A stretch of 64,000 bases of DNA from contig JAQSEB010000001.1 in assembly GCA_030063045.1 (NCBI GenBank), positions 372,001 to 436,000 of the forward strand, given 5' to 3'. The notes under the pieces are model-generated. The model saw only the letters and a list, made by a program, of their open reading frames with translations, was not told the origin of the DNA and made no database searches. The position numbers and the translations under genes are program-made. Numbering within the stretch: the first letter of the stretch is position 1; every line of letters starts with the position of its first letter. Of the stretch, positions 11,701 through 22,705 are shown piece by piece. The stretch comes from Pratylenchus scribneri (Eukaryota; Nematoda; Chromadorea; Rhabditida; Pratylenchidae).

Positions 11701-14213
11701 AACTTATTAGGAAAGGGAACAATTTACTTTCCGACAGGAAAATAAAAATATGCAGCTTTTATTTTAAAAAATATAGAATAAAGCCACTTTATAGAAAATA
11801 TTTAGAATTTTCGAATAATATATCGTTTTCCTAGATTGGCTATTGCTTTTTGGATTAAGTCAAAAAGAATTACCCAAATAATGAAAAACAACGGTACTGT
11901 ACCAATTTGATGAAATAGGGCAACCTTTCTTTCTTTAATTTATATGATATGCCCTACGGCATCAATCCACCTACAGTATGAGAGACATTAGTTAGGCTTA
12001 ACATTTTTTTTGCAATAAACTGGTGAATTTCAATCCAATTTCCAATAAAAAATTTCTTAATCGCAGGTAGACGACATGAGCAACACTGCCCGTTCCTTGG
12101 CCATGGTTTTTCCCTCAAATATCTCTCCATTCATTTCTTCTCCTAATTCCAGTATTCCATAACGGTTCTCCTCGGTTTGGCCTTTCATTCCCTTGTGTCG
12201 CTTCCACTCCTCTTCTTCGCTTTAACCCGTCAAAGTCCATTTGTTTTCATGCGGGGCTTGCTTCAAGCTTGGGTGACCGCGCTGGGCACCGCCTCCTCCG
12301 CGGCCACCCTTCCCATCACATTTCGATGCCTCGAAGAGAATTTGGGCATAGATCGCCGAGTAACACGTTTTGTACTTCCGGTTGGGGCCACCATCAATAT
12401 GGTCAGTTGGGCACTGGCATTTGAATTGTTTTGATTTTGTTCAGGATGGCACGGCACTCTATGAAGCGGTGGCCACTATTTTCATTGGTCAGTCTCCAAA
12501 ATATGCATTCCACTCTATTCAATTTAGCCCAAATGAACAACGTGCATTTGACTTTCGGCCAAGTGGTTACGGTCAGTCTGACGGCCACTTTGGTGAGTTA
12601 ATAAAGGAGAAGAAAAAGGAGTTGGAAAGGAGAAAGGGAATCGAAGTAGCTCAATGAGTCAACTAACTTGTCGCCTTTTCAAATAACTCATCAAGAAGCG
12701 AACCAATCTTGATAATTTTTATATCAAATAGAGCAGACTTTTGGCTATTCAATAAATTCGTTAAGAATTGATGAAATTATGCTAATAAAAAATACATTGG
12801 AATGACATTTAATACTGATTATCAAAATTTTTAGTGTTTTTTTGTACATCAAATCCAAACCAAATTAAATAAAATTAATATTATTTGATAGCCAAAGGTT
12901 TGTTCTTTAATTTAATAATAAAATCATCGAAATTGGTTCAATCCTTGATGAGTTATTCAAAAAGGTGAAAAGTTAAGAGTTATCAAAAGGGAATGCGGTT
13001 TTGTAAACGTTTGAAATGCCACCAAAAAATTATCAATCTTCAAAAATTGCACCTTCAATTTCACAGGCATCCGTTGGGGCAGCCTCGGTTCCATCAGCCG
13101 GACTTGTTACCATGCTTTTGGTTTTGACTGCCGTTGGCCTTCCTGTTAAGGATGTTTCGTTGATTATTGCCGTTGATTGGTTCCTGTCAGTTTTTAGATC
13201 ATTTCTCCTAATAAATTGTCTACTTCTTTTTCCAGCGATCGAATTCGAACATCGATCAACGTGTTGGGCGATGCATACGGCGCCGGAATTGTTTATCATT
13301 TTACGAAAGATGATTTGGCCCAAGCCGATGCGGAACATGCCCGAAAGGCGGCGGCCGATCAAAATGACGGTGGAACACGTCATTCTTCACTGATGATGGG
13401 ACCGGGCTCCGAAAAACGGCGAAATTCAAGCGATCGGAGAAGTCCGTGGGGAGGAATTGGGAGAATATTGGGTAAAGGGTAAAGGCCATTTGGACCTTAT
13501 TAGGCCTTATAAGGCATTATTGTGAAAAAAGGAACAATTTTCATTGAATTTAATGGGAATGAAACGCTGGGTTAGTTTATTAGTAAAATGTAAAATAAAT
13601 TTCTGTAAAGCTTGGACCGATCTACCTATTTATGATATACTTACATATATTCATTGAATTGCCAAAAGAAAAGAATGTTCCTAATTAGCAAATTATTTTT
13701 GAGGTCATATAATTTGTCCAACGAAATGTTATGACTTTGACTTTGGGTTTAAAGTTAGGACTAGGCTTAAAGCCAGCGGATGGGAGGAATCTTAAATATT
13801 TCTGATTTGGCTACGTTTATGACCCTAAAGTCTAAACGCCATTTACGAAACGAAAGTTTTTTTTGTAAATTACACTAGCATGCCATTGCCAAAACATGCT
13901 CTTTAAGATGGCACCAAATTAGTAAAAGAAAAAAAGAAATCGGTTTTTCCAAATTTGTGATAATTAGCCGATTATCAACCGAATATGATGCCATTTGGAC
14001 AATATATTTCCATTTCTCTCTCCCAAATTTTCAGCGTTTCTCGTCCATGGCGATGAGCAGCAGCTGCAATTGTTGAATTCGACCAGGCACGGTGGCTATG
14101 AGCCGGTGCCAAGTTCAGAGGAGCCAACAACAAAAATAATTGGGGATGGCGGCGATTCGGCCAATTCCCCTCATTCTCCCCCAATTGGCGGCGGACCAGC
14201 CGATCATCTTTAG
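5702..14213 (+). CDS. glt: SLC1-family excitatory amino-acid (glutamate) transporter, 15 exons
   Basis: Na+-coupled glutamate/aspartate uptake carrier of the plasma membrane, clearing transmitter at synapses or glia-like cells. Exons by phase: 5702-5854, 5902-5974, 6439-6491, 6535-6707, 7129-7265, 7705-7772, 7826-7881, 7928-7979, 12067-12105, 12153-12401, 12445-12487, 12528-12592, 13067-13185, 13236-13471, 14035-14213; 564 aa, normal for the family. Visible signatures are [13 protein letters not shown] (TM2), [11 protein letters not shown] (about 151), hairpin 1 with TASSAATLP (about 313-321, a thinned serine motif), [11 protein letters not shown] (TM7), hairpin 2 [12 protein letters not shown], and [12 protein letters not shown] (TM8). 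The TM8 Arg is the residue that marks acidic-substrate carriers rather than ASCT types. Intron 1 needs a GC donor (CAG|GCATGT). The acidic, Pro/Ser-rich C-tail is cytosolic. Which nematode glt paralogue it is cannot be decided. Confidence 0.95.
6015..6365. mobile_element. Family A element, copy 4 (transporter intron 2)
   Basis: It occupies most of the 464-bp intron 5975-6438. The left arm is at GGCAATAACTCAATAAGG and the right arm at TTCATTGAGCTATTGGCC. Confidence 0.72.
6755..7080. mobile_element. Family B inverted-repeat element, copy 1 (transporter intron 4)
   Basis: First copy of a second, unrelated palindromic family of about 300 bp. The left arm runs TCATCAAGGATTGAGCCAAT, then AAAGAGCAGACTTTTGGCTA. 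The centre holds GAATTGATGAAGTTTTGCCC, and the right arm repeats all of it in reverse complement, ending CCTTGATGAGTTAT. Fresher copies add a terminal GTCGCC near both ends. There is no ORF. It nearly fills the 421-bp intron. Confidence 0.78.
7300..7640. mobile_element. Family A element, copy 5 (transporter intron 5)
   Basis: It fills most of intron 7266-7704. The arms are recognisable at GGATATACCACCATTCGAAA on the left and at GCCACTTTGTAGAGGA on the right. The outer ends are decayed. Confidence 0.7.
8115..8282. mobile_element. Family A element, copy 6, left half
   Basis: The left arm (CCCATAGCTCAGCAAGG, then GCGATATACCATTTGAAAGC) lies directly before the satellite array. Its partner arm is on the far side of that array at about 11755-11880. 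Confidence 0.7.
8284..11683. repeat. Satellite 1 array (19/25-bp units) in transporter intron 8
   Basis: About 3.4 kb of head-to-tail units built on the 19-mer CAGAATTACAATTACAAAT, with an optional extra six bases that end either TTACAAAT or TCGCAAAT. Units are 19 or 25 bp, both 1 modulo 3, so each unit advances the frame by one. It sits inside the 4.1-kb intron 7980-12066 of the glutamate transporter gene and inside a family A element. Confidence 0.97.
11684..11900. mobile_element. Family A element, copy 6, right half
   Basis: After the satellite ends, the sequence resumes as a family A right arm (AAAGCCACTTTATAGA, then TATATCGTTTTCCTAGATTG). It completes the element opened at about 8115. 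Confidence 0.68.
12675..12965. mobile_element. Family B element, copy 2 (transporter intron 12)
   Basis: Lies within intron 12593-13066 of the transporter gene. Left end AATAACTCATCAAGAAGC, right end TCCTTGATGAGTTATTC. Confidence 0.75.
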
Positions 14214-14384
14214 AAGAATTTTTCGGGAGCAAAAAGGAAGCAGAACAAATTGAATATTTGAAAAACATATTCTCCTATATTTTTTCCTCTCTCAAAAATA
14301 CATTTTAACATTCCCCCATCCATACACAATAGATTTATCATTTTTTATTTGTAAATTTGGAGATCGAGGCGGGCAATAGCTGTT

Positions 14385-14735
14385 GATTCAATATCTGAGC
14401 CATTCTTTTGGCTATGGCTCCATGAGGCTTGAGCCAATCTGGGAAGGCGATATACCATTTTAAAGCTTAAAATGTCCTCTAAAAAGTGGCTGATTTATAT
14501 TTTATGAAATCCCAATTTTAAAAAATTTATATGCAATAAATGTAATAAACTCTAATAAATTCGAACATTTAGGGAAAAGCCGCTTTTCCTACAAAATTTA
14601 TAAATTTTCAAAAAATTATGAAAAGCCACTTTTTAGAGAACTTTCAGAGCTTTCGAAGTGCATATCGCCTTCCTAAATTGGTTGCTTCCTTATTGAGATA
14701 TGGCCTAAAGAAAGGCCCAGGATATTGTAGTGGAA
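14385..14735. mobile_element. Family A element, copy 7
   Basis: Just downstream of the transporter stop. The termini are well kept: CAATATCTGAGCC on the left and the near-reverse complement GGCCCAGGATATTG on the right. Confidence 0.78.
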
Positions 14736-14978
14736 TTGTTTCGCCGCCGGTCTCATTTTAGGGAATTAAAAACATTAATATTTCTAGCCAATAAATTTAT
14801 TTTTAGTCTCCACCAAATTTTGAGCTTTTCCCTGCCCCAAAATTATTGTTTTTTATTCATCAACTTTTTTGTGTGCGATTTTCCCGCGTGACCATTCTCC
14901 TCGAATATCAATTTCCCTCTCAAAAAAATAATTTCATTTTATTTGGCACAAATAATAAATGTATTTTTTTTCTATTTT

Positions 14979-15946
14979 TTATGGCATTTGCGGTTTTGGT
15001 AATTTAATGTTTTCGTCCACATCTTTTTCCATTGGCATAATTTCCCCATCCTCAATTGAACCCGTTGATGCCGTTGCGATGGTGGATGAGATCATCGGCG
15101 TTGTGGAGCCAAAATCCTTATTAGATTCATTAGATGAACCAAGCCAAAGGGCGAATATGGAAACTGCCAAAACGACCTAATAAAAGATGTGAAATAATTG
15201 AAGAATATTTAGAATTGATTTTTTGTATGAATATTTATTGAGTCGAAATGGGACGATTCGGTACTTGAGCCATTTTTTGGCCATAGCTCAACAAGGAAGC
15301 AACCAATTTTGGAAGGCAATATGCCATTCGAAATCACTAAATGTCTTCTAAAAAGTGGCTAATCAATTTATTGAAAATTAAATCTCATTATGGAAAAGGG
15401 GGATTTTTCAAACTCAATCAGAAAATTAGGGTTTATTAAATTCAAGACATGTAGCTTCTTTTAAAAGTAAATATTTTATAATTTTAAATTGCTACTTTAT
15501 TAAGGATACTTTGTGCTTTCCAATGGTATATTGCCTTCCTCTATTGGCTATTCCTCTTTGAGCTATGGGTCAAAAACTAATGCAAATACTCAATCCTACA
15601 CCCTTATTAGAGATTGATTTTTTTCCCAATTTAAATTAGTAATGAAAAAATGAATTTGCCCCAAAGAATTCAAAATTATTCCATAGAAAATTATCCCCTA
15701 TCCATCCCTTTCAAAAAAAATTACGGCAAGCAATGAGCCGAACATGACGAACACCCAAGTTTGAATGCCAAAACAACATTCGGCCATTCCTTCGCCACAA
15801 CAAATGTACCAATGGAATGGGGAGCCCCGAGGGCATTGTGTATGCCTGTCCATGCTCATATTTCGGCACCATTGCCCGAAATGTTTGTCTGCCCAGCGTT
15901 CGGGCCGGACGAAATTGGCCGGAATTGGTGGTGGAATTGGCCAAAC
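14979..15946 (-). CDS. Cysteine-rich single-pass membrane protein, 3' two exons (5' part not found)
   Basis: Two exons join in phase 0: 15946-15725 and 15176-14979 (stop at 14981-14979). They give 139 residues. The upstream exon encodes a Cys-rich segment (WCRN, HWYICCGEGMAECCFG) followed by QTWVFVMFGSLLA. The downstream exon continues the helix as VVLAVSIFALWL, so the intron splits one transmembrane segment. The cytosolic tail is Ser/Thr-rich then acidic. An acceptor (CTGTAG) precedes the first exon, so at least one more exon with a start and probably a signal peptide lies at higher coordinates; I could not place it. CC-rich ectodomain plus one TM resembles small nematode membrane adaptors of unknown role. 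No function is assigned. The intron holds a family A element. Confidence 0.6.
15245..15605. mobile_element. Family A element, copy 8
   Basis: It fills most of the intron between the two exons of the (-) cysteine-rich membrane-protein gene (15177-15724). Both arms are clear. Confidence 0.77.
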
Positions 15947-16004
15947 CTACAGGGATTGAGGGAAATCAAATTTTTTGATTTGAATTGAAAAAAAAGGCAG
16001 CGGC

Positions 16005-16320
16005 TTTTTCAGTATAGCATTTCAATACCTATGCGTGCCATTCTTTTGATAATATTTCAATGAGGTAATTTTCATTTTGGGAAGGCGATATATCATTCAA
16101 AAGCTCAAAGTGTCTTCTATAAGAAGGCTTTATGTATTTTGAATTCCATCCTTTAAAAAAAAGTTATATGTCGAATTTTTTGCTTGTTTAATTTCTTAAA
16201 ATATAACAAGGCAGACCACATTTTAGAAGGCATTTCTTTTAAATGATATATATCGCCTTGCCAAATTGGTTATCGCCTCGTTGAGTTTTGGCCAAAAGAA
16301 TGGCCTTGGTACAGAATGGA
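16005..16320. mobile_element. Family A element, copy 9
   Basis: Upstream of the (-) cysteine-rich gene, or within an unplaced intron of it. Left arm TTGGGAAGGCGATATATCAT, right arm ATCGCCTTGCCAAATTGG. Confidence 0.7.
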
Positions 16321-18049
16321 TACGTTTTATTTAGAGAAAAAAAAAACAGACTTGAAGGGGCTTTGGAGGATTTTGGAAGAAGAAATCCATTTTTGAAGGC
16401 CAATTTGATGGGAAATTTATGGAGATTTTGAAGCCAAATAAAATTCTTTTTTTTTGTCGATTTCTTGAGGCAAGAAAATGAGGAAAAATTTCAGAGGCAA
16501 AAATTGAAGTTTGAATGAAAAAAAAAGAGAATGGGGAACGATTTTAAGGGATTTTGGAGATTTGAGGTGGAAGGTCGTTTTGGTTTGGCGCACGGAAATA
16601 AAAGGAAGGGGTGGGGGTGGATTATCAAAAAGGGAAAATGTTGGGGGAGGCCTCTGGATTGGATGGAAACAAACCGACGAACTTTTGAGAAAAGTTATTG
16701 GTGTTGGTGGGTGACCGGCTGCCCCCTAAGGCTGAATGCGCGGCGACTTTTAATCCCCTCCAAAATCGGGAATTGTGAAAGGAAATGGGGTGAAAGAGGG
16801 GGGCAATGTTTTGTTTTGGTAGAGGGAAAATTGATCGAGACAAGACCGAATTTGACCATCATTCAGTGGATCAATGAATGGAATGGGATTGAGCCAATAA
16901 AATCAAATATAATTTCAATGATTTGGCCCTTATCATTTTTGGCATTTTTGTGAACATCAATTAATGGTTGGCATTCAAAGGGAATTTGTATTGGCTATTG
17001 GGAAGAAGTAGCCGAAATTAGGTGGAATTTCAATGTCAATGCCAATGATTTTGACAGTGAATAATTCAGTAATATCTTCGTCAATTGTATTAATTTTTAT
17101 ACCATTTTAGTAGAGCTTAGAATGCTCTATATAAAAACATAAAATTATTATAAATTTTGCTAAATGGAATGAATGTCTTTTAAATTGGAGTTATTAAAAC
17201 ATTATTGGTTTGAATTTCAATAATTAGGCAAAAAGGGGAATGGCCCCATCTTGTAATCAAATTGTTTCTGCAGCTGGAACTGGAATGAATGAATTTTTGT
17301 ATTTGCCAAACCCTTATATTCTCCGCAAATTCCACTCATATAATATTTCCCATTTACCCCACTTATTTTTGGTTGTGATTAAAAAGGTTTAATAGGCGCA
17401 ACATTATTGAAATTTGATAATTTGAAGAAAAATGTCTGTTAATGGAAGAAATTCAACGAGAAATTGGGAATTGGAAAATGGTCATTTTGCGCAATTTGGA
17501 GAATTGAATGGGGGGATGGTGGCCATTTAAATAAAAGGATGTGATGATCGAAGGAGGGATACACTTTTTCGGGGGAAAAATTAGCGAAATTTAACCTTGT
17601 GAATGAAAAATTAAAGAAAGGAAAAAAGTTTAAAGGCTGGAGGAGGCAAGAAAATGTTTCGGGAAAAACTGAAAAACAATATGACCTTGAATGGCGACAA
17701 ACAATTCGGCGAATTCAAGAAAGGGAAAAAGGGGGAAAGGAGAGGGAAATGGAAGCACCAAAGTTCATCATCGACGAATCGGCGGGTGGTTTTGGCCATA
17801 AATTCCAACGTAATGATCAGAGCAATTCAAAGGGATCGGGTCGAATGAAATTGCGAAACAGAGAATCGGCATGATGATCGATGGCAAAATCCCGTCGAAG
17901 AGGTGTTGAAAGGGCAAAACTGTCGAGATGGTCGAGGCGGAAATGTTGGCCTCCGGTAACAGTAGAGGAACTGTGGGGAAATTTATTAAATTTTTAAAGA
18001 AATCGGATCCATGTAATGCCCTTTTTCCGAATTAAATAAAAAACAATTA
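16320..18049. other. Gene-poor stretch with decayed coding-like segments
   Basis: No intact gene is seen. Between about 17680 and 18035 several (+) frames read protein-like for 20-40 codons and then break. One runs SNEIAKQRIGMMIDGK, meets a TGA, and resumes as KTVEMVEAEMLASGN before a stop at about 18036. This could be a decayed gene, but no family is recognised. Confidence 0.3.
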
Positions 18050-18510
18050 AAATGTGTTTTCGTTTGCTAAGATTGTAAATGTGTTTTCGCCAGCTAAGAT
18101 TGTAAATGTGTTTTCGCCTACTAAGATTGTAAATGTGTTTTCGCCAGCAAAGATTGTAAATGTGTTTTCGCCAGCTAAGATTGTAAATGTGTTTTCGCCA
18201 GCTAAGATTGTAAATGTGTTTTCGCCAGCTAAGATTGTAATTGTGTTTTCGCCAGCTAAGATTGTAAATGTGTTTTCGCCAGCTAAGATTGTAATTGTGT
18301 TTTCGCCAGCTAAGATTGTAATTGTGTTTTCGCCAGCTAAGATTGTAAATGTGTTTTCGCCAGCTAAGATTGTAAATGTGTTTTCGCCAGCTAAGATTGT
18401 AAATGTGTTTTCGCCAGCTAAGATTGTAAATGTGTTTTCGCCAGCTAAGATTGTAAATGTGTTTTCGCCAGCTAAGATTGTAAATGTGTTTTCATTTGCT
18501 AATTAAATGT
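18050..18510. repeat. 27-bp satellite array, intergenic copy
   Basis: About 17 units with a 27-bp period, each containing TTTTCGCCAGCTAAGATTG followed by TAAATGTG or TAATTGTG. Because 27 is nine codons, the (+) frame stays open throughout and would read FSPAKIVNV repeatedly. The same unit occurs in the ATAD3 and TOP3B introns. Confidence 0.97.
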
Positions 18511-20810
18511 GTTTCATTTCAATGCTTTTACCCTTGTCCCCCGTTTCTTGTTTCTGTTGTCATTCTTTGTTGATGTCTTGAGGGCGTTCTCCAACTGAAC
18601 ACCCGCGGCCTTTCCATTGTTGGCAATGTGGTCGATGATGAAGATGAAGACGAAAAGGATTGAGCGGATGCATTGAATGGATTGAAGGGATTTTTGTCTG
18701 CACAGAAGGAAAGGGAACTGCTCGATTTGGATGTGGGCATTGGCATAGGACGGTGGCTTTAAAATTCAAAGATTATTGGGATGAAAAGCACGAAAAGGGA
18801 ATTAAAATTAATGTTTTTAGCAGGATTATTGACAATTTGGAAGAACAGAGTACAATAATCCGCTTAATGATGATGCCCTTTTGGATGCTAATTATGGGGA
18901 ATGGTGTGAATGATTTTGGCTTGGAAAGGATAGGCGGCTAATCCGCTTAATGTTGATGCCTCTTTAGATGTCATTTCAGATGAATATGATATAACGCGTA
19001 AAGGACGATTTCAAAATTAGCTACAAATAAGATACAATTACGGTTGACTAATCCAAATCCCAAAATGGAGTGGTTTTTATAAATAAAATTATTCATCCAT
19101 TTTTTTTGTTATTCCTCCCTTTTCCATTTCTGAATATCGTAGATTTTTGTGATTCCTCAAAGATCACAGCAATAGTGAGCTCGTAAAAAAGACCAAATCA
19201 GATTAAAATAAGAATTAAGAAATCAGAACAGAATTAATAATTAAATCAGAATTCATTACTGAGAATGGGGAAAATTCTAGTGTATCAGGATTTTAAAAGA
19301 TTTGGCGATTGCCACCAAAGTTATGAGGGCAAAAACTAAAAACTTATGCATTTATTTTCCTCCAGCCCTTCAATATATTCCAATTTACAAAAGAAAAGAC
19401 CCCTCTCTAACAATTCTTTGATTGTGATGTGAGGGCATGTCAGCAGGCAAAGAAGATTTGTGTCACAGTAAGCGGTACCGTATTCTCTCTTCTTCTCATT
19501 TATAGCTTAAGGCAACCTCATTTTTTGTGACAAAGGCACAAAGAAGGCAAATTTTTTGGGACTTATAACTCATCTTGAACTGAATCAATTTTGATGATTT
19601 TGGTATCATTTTAAAGGGCAGAAAATCCTCTATCTTATCATATATAATAATTACATATGGCTTCTATCAATGTTCACATTAAAATAAATCAAAATTTGAT
19701 GGTCGAAGCAGGGTGGGCTAAATAAAAGTCAATTTAATTTGTTCAGCAGAAACAGAGGAAATTATGACAAATGTTTAATTCATTTTTGCCCCTATATTTC
19801 TTTTGTTAATTGGCCAATTTATTCTCTCAGTTTTTCAACATAATTTTCATAAATTTTCCATGAATATTTTTGAAAGCAGCTCAATTAATGTAAACTAAAA
19901 ATTGGTATTTTTCATTTTAAATCCTATATAGCTCTAATCGAAACCTAAACTTAACAGTCCAATTTATATGATGACCAAGTTATGTGGCCTCAAAAATTTT
20001 AATTTATTAATTAAATATTATATGAATTTTTGTAAATCAATTAAACGCCGATTCTAATAAATATAAAGAGGAATGAATCATTGTTCCAAAGTATCCCCCA
20101 ATTTTATATTTGCCCTTTATTTTTTTAAATATTTCATCACCTGCCATTTCCTATATGTTTTTTTATTCAAACCCAAACCACGAGGACCTTGGACTCGCCA
20201 AAATTTGTGAAAAATAAAAAAAATACACCCCCAAAAATTTGTGGTAAATAAATAAATAGGAAACACCAAATGGAAAACACAGGATTATATGTTTGAGAAG
20301 AGGACACGGACAGAGATGATTGGGAAATGAATGGATGAATGAATGTGCACTTTGCCTAATTTGAATGCAAAACCCCCGACAATTTTGGCTTATAAAAATG
20401 TGGGAATATGTACTGTATAATTTTTCCCGTCTCAAAATATTTACAATAATTACCACCTCATTCCATGTTGTTGGTTATTTCCTCCACCAAATTCGTTGAT
20501 CATAATGGCCATTGGCAATTTTCTTCCTTCATTTCCGTTCCTTTTTTCATTCCATCCAAATGTTTTGCGCCCACTCATTTCCTTGTATTCAAATTCCAAT
20601 TCCATTTTGCCTTTCATCATCGAAGCCAAAAATGGCCTATCATCCAGACTATGGGCCTAAAATGTTGCCAAAAATTAGGCGTGGCAATATTCAAAACCCT
20701 TGGTGGATTCGATTGGGCCAAAATTTTTAGAATTTTACTCAAAAAAATAAAATTTTTATCTATTTCCTTGTGTTTTTTAAACTTATTCCTTAAAATTAAG
20801 TAGACAAAGA
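18511..20810. other. Gene-poor stretch
   Basis: Coding-like remnants occur at about 18570-18775 (GLSIVGNVVDDEDEDEKD, in-frame stop, then ADALNGLKGFLSAQKERELL). Two similar peptides, NPLNDDALLDANYGEW and NPLNVDASLDVISDEYD, occur near 18860 and 18945. No complete gene emerges. From 19300 to 19640 lies a third dispersed repeat described separately. The rest is AT-rich with nothing recognisable. Confidence 0.3.
19195..19640 (+). repeat. Dispersed repeat C, copy 1, next to a satellite 1 remnant
   Basis: About 340 bp (19300-19640) matches the reverse complement of 30720-31120. Shared blocks include GAGGGCATGTCA/AAGGCATGTCA, ACCGTATTCTCTCTTC/ATCGTATTCTCTCTTC and TTTATAGCTTAAG. It ends in TTTGATGATTTTGGTATCAT, which resembles a family B arm. 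Immediately before it, at 19195-19255, are degenerate AATCAGAATT-type units of satellite 1. Confidence 0.6.
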
Positions 20811-20814
20811 CAAT

Positions 20815-21135
20815 TGTTTGCCAAAGGCCATTCTTTTACCAGCACACAACAAGGAATCAAATAATTTTGGAAGGCGATATACCATTCGAAAGCCCTAAAT
20901 GTCCTCTAAAAATAGGCTTATCTAATTTTATTAAAAATTAATTTGTAGAAAGGGAGGCTGGAGATATATTCTCCAAAAATAAAGGTTTATTACACTCAAA
21001 GGCATGTAACTTTTTGAAATTAAATTTTAATAACATATTTAATTAGCCATTTTGTGAAGGACATTTCGGACTTTCAATTGATATATCGCTTTCACAGATT
21101 GGCAATTACCTCTTTTAGTTACGGCCAAATTTCAC
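20815..21135. mobile_element. Family A element, copy 10
   Basis: Intergenic. The left arm contains TTTTGGAAGGCGATATACCA and the right arm GATATATCGCTTTCACAGA. Confidence 0.75.
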
Positions 21136-21343
21136 TTTCCTACCCCCTCTCCCAAAGTATTATAGGAAAATATTTTAAAAATAAATAATGACTTGGCGTT
21201 GAATTGGCCGATGAATTAGTGGCTGGGCAAATTTCCGATTTGAGGAACGATTTTGGGATTGTTGGCTGATGTGTCGACTCGACACTGCCGAATGTTGGCG
21301 AAGGTGGCTGGCAGGTGGTTGTGGTAAATTTCGCTGCAAATTT

Positions 21344-22136
21344 TTATGGTTTAAATTTGCTTGAATGGCAAAAAATGTTCACCGTTGGCGGTGGCGGCAT
21401 TTCCCTTGAATGGGAATGTTGCCTTCTCTCTACCCGATGCCCTTCCACCCATTCCCGCCTTCGTCGATTTGTGTTCGATTCAAAGACGCTGGGCAAATCC
21501 CAGGAATGAATTTGGCGTTGCTGGGCAAAAAGGCGGCCACCGGTGCCAATTGGATTCGATCGACTTGGCCCAAATTGAGCCAAAGAACGGCTGGGCATGG
21601 CGGCAAAGGAAAGGGCATCGACCTGTTGTTGCTGGAAATAAAATACTGATAATTGTGGCATTTTTGGAAAGTATCAGAGCAGAACAACTAATCACTGGGC
21701 AAAATTGCTGCCTTTAAAATTACTCATCATGTACTAAACTAATTTTGATAAGCTTGGTATAGAATAGACTTTTGGCTATCAATTATTTAAATTGGTTCAA
21801 TCCTTGATGAGTTATATCCAATTTACTCACTGCTTTTTCTTTTGGCCATGTTGGCCCTGTTCCTGGTCTTCTTGTCTTGGCTGAGGAATGGCCACTGAAT
21901 AAATTGGTCGAAACCCCGGATGATTTGCTGATCAGCTGATTTCCCCATTCCACTGGCCAATTTATTGCCCCAGTGACCAAATGAGGATTGCTGAGGGTGG
22001 CGGCCGAATTTCCAGCAGATGGCCATGGATTTGAAGGCAGCTGGAAAAATTTGAACTTTATTTTGTAAAAATGAGATGAGAAAGGAACAAATTCCAATTC
22101 GGATAGGGCAAAAAAGGCCAAATAGCAGATGGGCAA
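21344..22136 (-). CDS. Candidate small secreted protein, three exons
   Basis: Weak gene model: exons 22136-22089, 22040-21831 and 21631-21344 join in phase 0 with GT/AG borders and give 181 aa. Exon 1 would supply a short hydrophobic leader (MPICYLAFFALSELEF). The rest is hydrophilic, Ser/Asn/Arg-rich, with dibasic sites (TRRPG, NRRRREW, ERRQ), a composition compatible with a secreted or peptide-precursor protein. Support comes from the higher GC than flanks and the phase-consistent splice sites. The second intron carries an internally deleted family B element, as real introns nearby do. No family is recognised, and an alternative start (MAKSNEGNLKL, 22197) exists in another frame. Confidence 0.35.
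21715..21825. mobile_element. Family B element, copy 3, internally deleted
   Basis: Only outer arm sequences remain (AATAGACTTTTGGCTATCAA, then TTGGTTCAATCCTTGATGAG), about 105 bp. It lies in the second intron of the weak (-) gene model. Confidence 0.65.
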
Positions 22137-22379
22137 ATAAGGAAATGGATATAAATTGTAGAGGCAATTTCAAATTCCCTTCATTTGATTTGGCCAATCG
22201 ATTGACCCCGCATTGCCACCCATAGAATTGGCCAAGCCCTTTCCCTTGTGATTTCCCTCCTCCCTCCTCAAATCGATGCTCTTGGCATTTGGCCCAATCC
22301 TCCCTCTTTTGCCTTGCCTTTTCATTTTGCTTTTCCGTCCCAAAGAGAACATTTTATTGCCACTTCATCTCATCAATAT

Positions 22380-22600
22380 TCCTTCTATTAAAATTGATCA
22401 TTTACTAATGGAATGGCCTAACATTTCAGCCTATTTAAAAACGCTCAACAGATATTTATAACATTTTCCCCTCTCCTTCCGCCTCCTTACGTGTTCGCCA
22501 TTCCAATTTACCGCCTCCAAACAATTAAATTACTAATTCGGGGTGACGGTCTTTTTCACACGCCCACTTTATTGTCTTCTTGGATAAAAGTAGGCACAAA
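22380..22600 (+). repeat. Direct duplication, left copy
   Basis: About 220 bp that recurs at 23660-23875. Shared landmarks are TTTACTAAT(G/T)GAATGG, CCTATTTAAAAA, ATATTTATAA, TACGTGTTCGCC, AAATTACTAATTC and CCCACTTTATTGTCTT. The two copies flank the 25-bp satellite. CTATTTAAAA is TATA-like, so this may be promoter sequence. Confidence 0.75.
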
Positions 22601-22705
22601 AAAAATATAGGATGCAGATTTTGATGAGCCCCTATAGCCTAAAATCTCCATAAAAGTAGGCAAAAGGGTTGTTTGCAATAACAGAGTTACTAGGCAAAGA
22701 CTGGA

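Noticed and set aside
18054..18506. Open frame of 150 codons encoding FSPAKIVNV repeats
   Set aside because: It is a 27-bp satellite with a period of nine codons. The same units occur inside introns of ATAD3 and TOP3B in either orientation, so coding is not the reason for its presence.
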